DNA of 17,715 nt from an uncultured Candidatus Melainabacteria bacterium (GTDB taxonomy: Bacteria; Cyanobacteriota; Vampirovibrionia; Gastranaerophilales; Gastranaerophilaceae): NCBI GenBank assembly GCA_934754855.1, contig CAKVJR010000027.1, positions 1 to 17,715 of the forward strand, in the 5' to 3' direction. Of the stretch, positions 5,723 to 13,995 are shown piece by piece. The notes under the pieces were generated by a model that was not told the origin of the DNA, searched no databases, and saw nothing but the letters and a program-made list of their open reading frames with translations. Within the stretch, counting starts at the first letter, position 1. Every line of letters starts with the position of its first letter. The translations under genes were made by a program, and so were the position numbers.

Positions 5723-8695
5723 ATGATGAAAATTGTTGATGTTTACTCAGATAATTCAGTAGAAATTTTAGACGAAATAATTTCTTTTACGGCAACAAAT
5801 TCCGCCGCCAAGAACATTTGTGCGGTTTTTATGAATTACAACGAAAATTCGCCGATTTGGAAAAAGTTGCATTTTAGCGGCGTTTTCACGACATCTTTTG
5901 AGGGGTTTGTCAGAAAAATTTTGTCGAAATCTGCTAAAATCTATTCTTCAAAAAACATTTCCGATTTTTCTGCGATTGAAATTATTTCTTCCCTCTCAAA
6001 GCCTCTTCTTAAGCAGCATTCAGCCCTGAAAAATTTGGTAAAATCTAAATCTTTTCCTCGAGAGTTGTATAATCTTTTCGGAATGTTTAAAATTAATCAA
6101 ATCTCTTGTGATGACTTGCTTTTGGTATCTTCTAATGCCGAAATCTCAAAAGAGGACAAGCGTCGATTTGATATAATTATCAAAATTTATGGAAAATACC
6201 TCGAAATGCTTGTAAACAATAACTTTTGGGATTTTCGTGATTCGGTTTTGAATTGCATTTCCGAACTTGAAAATAACAATTTGTTGAAAAATTCTATAAA
6301 GAAAAATTTTGAGCGGATTTACGTTTTCGAGGCAGAAAATTTGTCTGAAATTCAATTGAAATTATTGAAAAATATTACCGATAATCTGACGCTGATTGGC
6401 GATAATAATGCTAAAATCAACACGTTTATGGGGGCAAATGCGTTTTCTTTTGATAATGTTGCAGAAAGGTCGAAAACGCCTGTAAACACGCTGTCCCCGT
6501 ATAATGATGATATTTATCAACGTGCGATTTTTATGAAAAATCCTGAGGGCAAACTTTTTGATTTCCAAAAGTCAAATTCTCTTGAATACCGTTTGTTTAC
6601 TGATTTTCAGGACGAAATTGATTATATTTCAAAAAAAATTATTGACGGGGTAAAACATGGGGCAAATTATTCGGATTTTGCGATTTTGCTCCGCAGTTCT
6701 TATTTGGCAAACAGTATTGTTGATATTCTTAAAAAGTATGAAATCCCTGTCAGTGGTAGGCTTTTCAGCGATGATTTTGAACTTTTTAAGATTAAATTTG
6801 AACGAGTTTTAATGATTTGTGACATTATGAAAAAAATCGGGGCGGAAAAATTTTCCGAATTTGAAAATCTTTCTCATAAATCGTTTGTTGATCTCGAAAA
6901 TTTGGCGGAACAGTTGAATTTATTGACGGAAAATTTTTTATCCGACATTTTGGAAAACAAATTTGATATTGAAAAATTGTTGTCTTTTCAAAGCAGAAAA
7001 AAACATCGCTTTTTGTTATCATCGCTGCTTTTGGGGCTGAATTTGCTCTCTGAAAATGATTTGGTTTCAGTGAAAAACGAATTGAAAAATTTGAGCGAGT
7101 TTTATTCTTTGTATTTGAAAAATGATTTTGTTCAAATTGCGTCGAAAATTCTTGATATATCTGATGTTCAAGATGAAAATTTCCACAAATTTCTTGCAAA
7201 ATTTTTGAGTGATTTAAGGGAATTATCGACTTTGAAAACTGATGTTCTTAACGAAAAAATTGACCTTATGTCGGTTTTAAATCTTTTGCAAAATGATTTG
7301 TCCGAAAATTTGAAAACCGAAAATAAAATCAATCTGCTCAGTATTTTCAAAAGTTCTTCAAAAAACTACAAACACGTGTTTTTGCCGGCTTTGACCGAGG
7401 GATATTTTCCGAAAAAATCAAAATCGACTTATTTTATTTCTGCTTTTGCGAATGAGAAAATTTCTGCCGAAATTCGTCAAAAATTTCCGCTTTTTGAAAA
7501 AATAATTCTCTCTCCGCAAGATGAATTGAAAGACGAAAACAGCCTGTTTTACGTTGCTTTGACCCGTGCGGAAGAAAGTATTTTGCTCTCTTCGCACAAA
7601 TTTTCCGACAGAAAACAAGTTTCTCCGTCGTCATATTTTGAGCAATTGGCTTTTCTTGATGCCGAAAATTTTAATCAAAACGAAACTGCCGAAATTGATT
7701 CTCAGCCCTCACTTGAAAATAATTACGAAAACACAGAAACGGCAGAACTCGAAAAAGCCTCTGTTTTAGCGACGGACGACCCTATAAAACTCAGTGCTTC
7801 ATCAATAAATCGATTTTTAAAATGTCCGAGAAGTTTTTATTATACAAAACTTTTGGGGTTAAAAACGACAAGTTCTTTCACCGCAAATTACGGAACTGCG
7901 GTTCATGCCGTGTTTGAACTCGTAATTTCAAAGCACCTTGATGTTTTTTCAAAAAAATTATTCATTAAACTCGGAAATATTTTATTTAACGTTAAAAATG
8001 ACCGTCAAGCCTTGATTGATGAGGGTTTTGATGAAAAAGACGTTGTTGAAGAGCTCGAAAAGTTGAGCGATTTGGATATTGAAGAAATGCACGCAGATTT
8101 TGAAAGTGCGATGGATAATCTTGAAGAAATAGGATATTTTAACGAAAAACCGCTTCAGGGTGATTGCGAAAAATCTTTCGATTTTGTCCTTGATGATTTG
8201 CCGAAAGTCACTTTTAACGGCTTTATTGATGCAATTATCCGCTATGAGGACGGTTGGCGGCTTATAGATTATAAAACTTCTTCCGACAAACCCAATCTCC
8301 AATACCTTTTCAGCGAAAACGGTGTCAATTTCTGTACCGAAAAAACAGGCAAATATAACGAAAATTACGTTAAAATCTACGATTATCAAATTCCGCTCTA
8401 CTATCTTGCCTGCTTAGAAAGTGCAAAATTGGAAAATTACAAAGAAAATCTCGACGAGGTCGGCTATCTTTACGTTCGTCCGAAAAACAGCCCGAAAGGC
8501 GAGTCGTGGAAAGATTATATGCCTGTTTCGGAAATTGAACAATATAAACAGAAAATCATTGAAAATATCAAATCAACCGTAGTTGACAAAATCTATCAGG
8601 CAACGGATTTCGAGCCGAGTTATGACGACAGAAACTGCAAATATTGCGATTTTCAAGATTATTGTAACGGAAAAACCAACGAAGGTGAGGTTTAA
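5723..8695 (+). CDS. addB: AddB-like helicase/nuclease subunit with PD-(D/E)XK and Fe-S cluster, motor degenerate
   Basis: 990 residues, shorter than Bacillus AddB (about 1,160). The N-terminal two thirds is a UvrD-like fold without a Walker A: nothing like GxxGxGKT occurs in the first 100 residues. Late motifs remain, such as LFYVALTRAEESILL and VFLPALTEGYFP. The C-terminal nuclease has H728 (GTAVHA), D836 (FNGFID) and D849-Y-K851 (RLIDYKTSS). An AddB-type Fe-S signature is complete: C701 (KCPRSFYY), then C972-x2-C975-x5-C981. In AddAB complexes this subunit binds the AddA helicase, holds the iron-sulphur nuclease and scans for the recombination hotspot sequence. AAGGGG at 5715-5720 is 2 nt from ATG 5723 and 5 nt from ATG 5726, so 5726 may be the real start. 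The stop is one base before the addA ATG. Confidence 0.85.
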   Translation: MMKIVDVYSDNSVEILDEIISFTATNSAAKNICAVFMNYNENSPIWKKLHFSGVFTTSFEGFVRKILSKSAKIYSSKNISDFSAIEIISSLSKPLLKQHSALKNLVKSKSFPRELYNLFGMFKINQISCDDLLLVSSNAEISKEDKRRFDIIIKIYGKYLEMLVNNNFWDFRDSVLNCISELENNNLLKNSIKKNFERIYVFEAENLSEIQLKLLKNITDNLTLIGDNNAKINTFMGANAFSFDNVAERSKTPVNTLSPYNDDIYQRAIFMKNPEGKLFDFQKSNSLEYRLFTDFQDEIDYISKKIIDGVKHGANYSDFAILLRSSYLANSIVDILKKYEIPVSGRLFSDDFELFKIKFERVLMICDIMKKIGAEKFSEFENLSHKSFVDLENLAEQLNLLTENFLSDILENKFDIEKLLSFQSRKKHRFLLSSLLLGLNLLSENDLVSVKNELKNLSEFYSLYLKNDFVQIASKILDISDVQDENFHKFLAKFLSDLRELSTLKTDVLNEKIDLMSVLNLLQNDLSENLKTENKINLLSIFKSSSKNYKHVFLPALTEGYFPKKSKSTYFISAFANEKISAEIRQKFPLFEKIILSPQDELKDENSLFYVALTRAEESILLSSHKFSDRKQVSPSSYFEQLAFLDAENFNQNETAEIDSQPSLENNYENTETAELEKASVLATDDPIKLSASSINRFLKCPRSFYYTKLLGLKTTSSFTANYGTAVHAVFELVISKHLDVFSKKLFIKLGNILFNVKNDRQALIDEGFDEKDVVEELEKLSDLDIEEMHADFESAMDNLEEIGYFNEKPLQGDCEKSFDFVLDDLPKVTFNGFIDAIIRYEDGWRLIDYKTSSDKPNLQYLFSENGVNFCTEKTGKYNENYVKIYDYQIPLYYLACLESAKLENYKENLDEVGYLYVRPKNSPKGESWKDYMPVSEIEQYKQKIIENIKSTVVDKIYQATDFEPSYDDRNCKYCDFQDYCNGKTNEGEV
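8684..8690 (+). promoter_or_regulatory. Ribosome binding site fixing the addA start
   Basis: GGTGAGG, inside the last codons of addB, is 6 nt ahead of ATG 8697. It shows that the in-frame extension back to 8583 is not used and that the two genes are translationally coupled. Confidence 0.7.
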
Positions 8696-8696
8696 G

Positions 8697-11600
8697 ATGA
8701 ATACTGCTTTGCTTGATAAATTGACGGACGGTTTGAACGCACAACAAAAACAAGCGGTTGAAATGCCCATAAACTCTTTCACAAAGGTCGTTGCGGGTGC
8801 CGGTACGGGAAAAACGAAAATTATTTCTAAAAGATATATTAAATTGGTAAATGATTTGATTGAAGAAAATTCTGTCGAAAAACCCCTTGAACACTTGCTT
8901 GTCATAACTTTTACCCAAAAAGCGGCAGCAGAGATGAAAGAGCGTATTCTAAACGAGTTGAAACTTAATAATATCAACTATTTTGGGCAAGAAAACAAAA
9001 TCTCGACAATTCACGCTTTTTGCTCCGATATGCTTAAAAGACACGCTATTGAGGCAAATTTGTCCCCGAATTTCAAACTCGCTGAGGATAATCAACTTGA
9101 AGAAATTTATGAAACAATAATCAAAAAAATTCAGTATGGCGAATTTGAGTCGATTGATTTTTCGAGTGAAATTTTATCCGACTTGGGGTTGAATAATGAA
9201 ATTTTGAAATACGAAAATATCCTGAAATTGAAGTCAGCAGGCAATTTAGAAGATGTTTTCGAGTCCGTTTTGCCAATCATTAAGCAGGTTAAGTCGCTCG
9301 GTTTGACCCCAAAAGAATTTTTGGACAAAACTTTGCTCGCAATTCCACGCTATTCTTCATTTTTAAGCAATTTTTTGAGTAAAAAATATTCCTGTTCTCA
9401 TTTTTCCGATATTTATCCAGATGAAAAAATGATGTCTGAGGATTGGTGTGATTTTTTCAGAAAATGTGATTATTCCGATGAAAATTTCAAAAATATTCCC
9501 GACAAAGAAATGTTTGAGGGTTTGTTGAAATTTTCGGTTGATAAAAATAATACCAGAAAATCCCCGAAAACAGTCGGTTGGACGCCAAAATTCGATTGCT
9601 CGGATTTGTCTTTTGTTTCTGAAATTTCAGATGTCGAAATTTTGTTTACAAAAATAATCGCAGTGATTTATGCCGCTTATCAACGCCAACTTGAAGAGTT
9701 GGATTTGATTGATTTTGACGATTTGATAAACAAAACATTGTATGTTTTAAAAAACAATCAGACAATAAGAGCGTATTACAAAAAATATTTCAAGCACATT
9801 ATTGTAGATGAATTTCAGGATACGAGCGGTGCTCAGTTGGAATTGCTGATGAATTTGTTGTCGGACGAAGAACCTGATATGACGATAGTCGGCGACATGA
9901 AACAATCTATTTACGGTTTCAGGTATGCAAGAATGGAAAATTTGGACATTTTGCAGAACAAAATTGAGCAGAAATTTTCGCAAAATCCCGATTTTAATTC
10001 AGATGAAAAAATCAAAGTCATCAAACTTGAAACGAATTATCGTTCGACGGCAGATGTCATAGATGCCGTAAATGCCGTGACGAAAGAGTCTTTGGAACTT
10101 GATGAGCCGCTTAATGCTTTTTCAGATGTGAAAATTTCAAACAGCGTAAAATTTTCTCAGCCCGAAAAGTGCGATTCTTCTGATGAATACAGAGTTTTGG
10201 AATCAAAATATATAGCAAGTGAAATTTTTGAGGTAATGAAACGTGACGGCTTGCAGTTCAAGGATTTTGCCGTTTTGATAAAGTCGCATTGGCATGCGGA
10301 TTTTTTGGAAGAACAACTCTCAAAATACGGCATTCCCTCTGTCAAAAGAGTTAATTCCAATTATTTTTCAAAATCTGTTGTCAAAAATATAACATTTTTA
10401 TTGAATTTCACCCAAAATATCAGAAACGAAATTGCACTTGTGAAACTTTTGGAGATAAAATTTTCCGACAAAGAGATTTTCGATTTCAAAAAAGCAACAG
10501 ATGAAGTCCTTTTGGGGGTTGATGATGCAAATGATTTGAATTTTTCGGAGAAAATTTTAAAGTCTTTTGAGTTAAATATTTTCAATTCGATTAAATGTTT
10601 GGAAGATGTCAAAAATGCCGTACAGTCTTTATATGACGAAGTTTTAGAGATTATAAAAAACAAAAACACTCTTTCTTTAACCTCGATTTTTTACAGGTTA
10701 ATCGACATTTATCCGCCTTATCAGAATTTAACAGGTGTGGCGAAAAGCCTTGCGGAAATTGATGTTGCGGTCTTTGAGAAAATTCTTGCCGATTATTCCC
10801 AAAATGTAAATTATGCAAGTGTAAAAAATTTCCTTGAGTATTTGCAAACAATTTCCGAAGACCGAAATTTTGAGATGCCAAGCGTCTTTACGGGGGAAGT
10901 TGATGCCGTTAAACTCATGACAATTCACGCAAGCAAAGGGCTTGAGTTTCCCTATACTTTTGTTGCGGGAATTTCAAGCAGAGGGGCAAATGCCGACAGT
11001 TCCGTCGTTTCGATTGAATTGAATGAGGAAAGTTGTGATTTTGGATTGGTAATCCATAAATTCAACGGCAAAGATTCTCTGAAATACTTGTTGTACAAGG
11101 AAATTTTCAAATCTGTTCGTGAGGCTGCCGAGGCGAAAAGAAGATTTTATGTTGCGGTTTCTCGTGCCGAAAAGTATCTCAACGTGCTTGTTTGCAACAC
11201 CCCGCAAAAATATTTGAAGGATTTGATTGACGAAAAATCAGGTGTTTTGCAAAATTTGGTTTATCCTGTCGAAAAAGATTCTTTGACGCTCGAAAACAAG
11301 TCGTTGTGCGTAACTTTGCCCAACAGGCAGGTTGAGTTGAAAGTTGTCGCTCCTAAATTTTTTGAAGAAAAAACGGAAAAAATGACGGTAAGTTTCAGTA
11401 AAATCAACACTTTTAACCATTGTCAGAGAAATTATCTGTTAAAATATGTTTTCGGATATCCCGAACTTTGTCAAAAGCCTTCAGGTGTTGCAATTGGAAG
11501 TATTTTACACAGTTTGATTTATCATTCTTTGGTGAACGATAAAATTTTCGGTGAAGATGAAATTTTAGATTTTCTGAAAAATATCGACCTCGAAAAGAAC

Positions 11601-12068
11601 GACTATAACAGGGTTTTGGCTTTGTATTCTTCTTTCTCAAAATCAAGATTTTCAAATTTTTCACAAGAAAATATTTTGTCGGAATACAGTTTTGAGTTTG
11701 TTTATAAAAATTGTATTTTTAACGGAGATATTGATTTGGTGGTCAAAAATGCAGACGGGACGGTTGATTTGGTTGATTTTAAAACTAATGAAAATCTCGA
11801 AAATTCGCTTGCAGATTATAACAAACAGATGTTTATTTACAAATCGGCACTTGAGGAAATGGGCTTTTCTGTGAAAAATTTGATTTTAGCGAACATAAAG
11901 CCCGACGAAGTGCGTGAGTACGTTGTTTCGGCTTCTGACATTGCGGTTGCGAAAAAAGAAACCGAGTCGGATTTGAAAAATTTAAGTGAAATTTCTTCGT
12001 TTAAAATATCCGATTTGCCCCACAAAAATGATTGCAAATATTGCGGATACAACTATATTTGCGGTTAA
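8697..12068 (+). CDS. addA: AddA-like ATP-dependent helicase/nuclease with an Fe-S nuclease domain
   Basis: 1,123 residues (Bacillus AddA is about 1,230). The UvrD/RecB-type motor is complete: LNAQQKQAV (13-21), Walker A GAGTGKT (K39, T40), TFTQKAAAEMKERI, STIHAFC, Walker B DEFQDT (from D371), GDMKQSIYGFR, TNYRST, LMTIHASKGLEF and FYVAVSRAE. The C-terminal nuclease has H938, D1013 (FNGDID) and D1027-F-K1029. It also has C909 (HCQRNYLL) and C1113-x2-C1116-x5-C1122, an Fe-S signature that Bacillus AddA lacks. It should be the ATP-driven motor and one nuclease of the DNA-end resection machine that loads RecA. ATG 8697 is preceded by GGTGAGG (8684-8690) at 6 nt; the frame is open back to 8583 but that part overlaps addB. 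It forms an operon with addB. Confidence 0.88.
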   Translation: MNTALLDKLTDGLNAQQKQAVEMPINSFTKVVAGAGTGKTKIISKRYIKLVNDLIEENSVEKPLEHLLVITFTQKAAAEMKERILNELKLNNINYFGQENKISTIHAFCSDMLKRHAIEANLSPNFKLAEDNQLEEIYETIIKKIQYGEFESIDFSSEILSDLGLNNEILKYENILKLKSAGNLEDVFESVLPIIKQVKSLGLTPKEFLDKTLLAIPRYSSFLSNFLSKKYSCSHFSDIYPDEKMMSEDWCDFFRKCDYSDENFKNIPDKEMFEGLLKFSVDKNNTRKSPKTVGWTPKFDCSDLSFVSEISDVEILFTKIIAVIYAAYQRQLEELDLIDFDDLINKTLYVLKNNQTIRAYYKKYFKHIIVDEFQDTSGAQLELLMNLLSDEEPDMTIVGDMKQSIYGFRYARMENLDILQNKIEQKFSQNPDFNSDEKIKVIKLETNYRSTADVIDAVNAVTKESLELDEPLNAFSDVKISNSVKFSQPEKCDSSDEYRVLESKYIASEIFEVMKRDGLQFKDFAVLIKSHWHADFLEEQLSKYGIPSVKRVNSNYFSKSVVKNITFLLNFTQNIRNEIALVKLLEIKFSDKEIFDFKKATDEVLLGVDDANDLNFSEKILKSFELNIFNSIKCLEDVKNAVQSLYDEVLEIIKNKNTLSLTSIFYRLIDIYPPYQNLTGVAKSLAEIDVAVFEKILADYSQNVNYASVKNFLEYLQTISEDRNFEMPSVFTGEVDAVKLMTIHASKGLEFPYTFVAGISSRGANADSSVVSIELNEESCDFGLVIHKFNGKDSLKYLLYKEIFKSVREAAEAKRRFYVAVSRAEKYLNVLVCNTPQKYLKDLIDEKSGVLQNLVYPVEKDSLTLENKSLCVTLPNRQVELKVVAPKFFEEKTEKMTVSFSKINTFNHCQRNYLLKYVFGYPELCQKPSGVAIGSILHSLIYHSLVNDKIFGEDEILDFLKNIDLEKNDYNRVLALYSSFSKSRFSNFSQENILSEYSFEFVYKNCIFNGDIDLVVKNADGTVDLVDFKTNENLENSLADYNKQMFIYKSALEEMGFSVKNLILANIKPDEVREYVVSASDIAVAKKETESDLKNLSEISSFKISDLPHKNDCKYCGYNYICG

Positions 12069-12119
12069 AACTCATATTAAAAATTCAAAAATCTTAATAT
12101 AACCTTTAGTCTTGATGAA

Positions 12120-12133
12120 AAATTTGTTATCAT
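12120..12133 (+). promoter_or_regulatory. Promoter-like box of DUF6311-like gene 1
   Basis: AAATTTG followed by TTATCAT; together they give an extended -10 TGT-TATCAT (12125-12133). AAATTTG ends 35 nt before the ATG. The same arrangement precedes the two downstream paralogues. No clear -35. Confidence 0.4.
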
Positions 12134-12161
12134 TTGGATTAGGTAGTGATGTGTAAAAATT

Positions 12162-13949
12162 ATGAAACTTAAAATTTTCGGTTTAGCCGTTATTTATGCT
12201 TTAATATTCGTTTTTATATACGGGGTTTGGATTATTAACCCGTTTTATACCGATTGGTGTTTGATTGATAATTTTGACCCATGCATCACTATGTATGATG
12301 TGAATATTAATCCGTTAGCACAGCAAGACGTTTTCATCAATTACATTGATTATTTGTCTTATATTAATTCAAAAATATTTTTGCCTTTTACGGATTTGAA
12401 TGCCTATCCGTTTACGGCGGGTGTGATTTACATTGACTGCATTCCTTTGGTTGCAATGTTTGTTAAATTCATCATAATGTGCATTCCTGCGTTGAACAAG
12501 TTGGCTTTGGTTGATTTCCAATATGTAGGAATTACGGGGCTTTTGAATTTTATCTTAATCGGTTTATTTGCGTTCGGAATTATTAAAAAAATCACTAAAT
12601 GCGGTTATTTTAATGCCCTTTTGGGAAGTTTGTTTTTTGTAATTTCTCCTGTCTTTTTGGACAGATTCCCGATGCATTATGCCTTATCGTCGCAATGGCT
12701 TATTTTAGCGGCATTTTTGCCTTTTTTGTATTATCGTGATTGGTCAAAAAAAGTTGTTTTATTATTTTGGTTTATTTTGGGCATTGTTGATGCCGGTATC
12801 CATAATTGTTATTTGCCGAATACGGCTTTTATAATTCTTGCGTATATGCTTTATGATTATTTGAAAACGAAAGAGAAAAAAATTATTTGGCTTTATATGC
12901 CGTTGTATGTTTTGGGAACAATGGTTGTTTTCCTGATAGCGGGCGGATTTTGCTCGAAAATTAATCCTGTTGTGGATTTGACGTCTTTTCAAACTTTTTC
13001 TTTTAATCTCAACGGTTTTTATAATCCGACAATTGCTCAGAATTTCTTTTTTTCAACGGTATTCCCTTTCTTAAATAATCGGGTCCCTGTTTACAATATT
13101 TGTTCTTGGGAAGGTTTTGCGTATCTTGGAGCGGGAATTTTTGTTGCTATTGGCGTAATTATTCTCTATTTTTTGTATTATCTTCCGAAAAAATCATATC
13201 GGGCAAGGTTTTTTGATTTTTTCTCAAAATATAAAACAGAGGTGATTGTTCTTGCATTTTTGTTCTTCACGTCGATGTTGTATTCTTGTTCGACAGATAT
13301 TACTTTTAACGATAAATTATTATTGAGTATAAAATTTCCCGACAGTATTAATCGGATATTAAATGTATTCAGATGCCCCGGAAGAGTGATTTGGGACGCT
13401 TTTTATCTGATTTATTTTGTTATAATTTGTTTTTACGTCAAAAATTTTAAACCGCTTGTCGCAACTTGTCTTGTCGGTGTGTTTTTTATGGTGCAGGCTG
13501 TCGATATGAGTGCTTATTTCAGAACTTACAATATCTTTTTCGGCAAAAAATACGTTCATCAATCTTCCTTGAAAAATAAAGGCTGGGAGATTGTTAAACA
13601 AGGAAAAATCTGCATATTTTTAGATGATATTCAAAGAACAAAAACCGTTTATTATAAAGATGTTTTTTATTGGGGATTAAAAAACAATTTGCGTTTCAAT
13701 TGTCTAATCAGTTCAAGAAAAGCGGATAACGAGGATTTGATTATGTCTGACCATTGGATAAATCCCCAACCTGAGGATTTGTTTATCTTCTTTAAGGGGC
13801 AAACTTCGGATATAATTAATCGTTCAACGCTTGAACATTGCTACGTTTTAGACGATTTTATCGTATGTTCGACGGACGATTATCCTGAATTAAAAGATTA
13901 TAAATTCCATATTCCCCGTAAAATTAAAGACAAAAAACGAATTAAATGA
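12162..13949 (+). CDS. DUF6311-like GT-C multi-pass membrane protein, paralogue 1
   Basis: 595 residues. The first membrane segment (about 5-26) leads to the extracytoplasmic NPFYTDW (D31), then AYPFTAGVIYIDCIPLVA (D92), FQYVG, and RFPMHYALSSQWLILAAFLP. Roughly ten further spans end near FRCPGRVIW (from F403). The last 120 or so residues are hydrophilic, with YYKDVFYWGLKNNLRFN and a PEDLFIFF strand. The loop-1 aspartates, the D-x-x-PL and QYxG motifs, ALSSQW and FRxxGR are those I associate with the DUF6311 family, which is built like GT-C glycosyltransferases. Its substrate is unknown; transfer from a lipid-linked sugar outside the membrane is the likely role. It is 93 nt after addA. The ribosome site is weak (AGGTAGTG, 13 nt upstream). 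Confidence 0.75.
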   Translation: MKLKIFGLAVIYALIFVFIYGVWIINPFYTDWCLIDNFDPCITMYDVNINPLAQQDVFINYIDYLSYINSKIFLPFTDLNAYPFTAGVIYIDCIPLVAMFVKFIIMCIPALNKLALVDFQYVGITGLLNFILIGLFAFGIIKKITKCGYFNALLGSLFFVISPVFLDRFPMHYALSSQWLILAAFLPFLYYRDWSKKVVLLFWFILGIVDAGIHNCYLPNTAFIILAYMLYDYLKTKEKKIIWLYMPLYVLGTMVVFLIAGGFCSKINPVVDLTSFQTFSFNLNGFYNPTIAQNFFFSTVFPFLNNRVPVYNICSWEGFAYLGAGIFVAIGVIILYFLYYLPKKSYRARFFDFFSKYKTEVIVLAFLFFTSMLYSCSTDITFNDKLLLSIKFPDSINRILNVFRCPGRVIWDAFYLIYFVIICFYVKNFKPLVATCLVGVFFMVQAVDMSAYFRTYNIFFGKKYVHQSSLKNKGWEIVKQGKICIFLDDIQRTKTVYYKDVFYWGLKNNLRFNCLISSRKADNEDLIMSDHWINPQPEDLFIFFKGQTSDIINRSTLEHCYVLDDFIVCSTDDYPELKDYKFHIPRKIKDKKRIK

Positions 13950-13958
13950 TGGATTTGA

Positions 13959-13974
13959 AAATTTGGGTTAATAT
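13959..13974 (+). promoter_or_regulatory. Promoter-like box of DUF6311-like gene 2
   Basis: AAATTTG (13959-13965) then TAATAT (13969-13974). AAATTTG ends 30 nt before ATG 13996. The gap between genes is only 46 nt, so read-through from gene 1 is also possible. Confidence 0.3.
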
Positions 13975-13995
13975 TGACGACAAGGTTTGATGGCG

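Noticed and set aside
7982..8389. 135-codon minus-strand frame within addB, and similar antisense frames in addA
   Set aside because: They are shadows of well-supported genes with full domain motifs on the plus strand, and no ribosome sites or family features are visible.
8583..8696. Extension of AddA back into addB
   Set aside because: GGTGAGG at 6 nt before ATG 8697 gives a clear start, and the added residues overlap the essential cysteine region of addB.
12069..12161. ATATTAA ... TTAATAT as a terminator after addA
   Set aside because: Seven A/T pairs with a 13-nt loop and no T-run; expected by chance in this composition.
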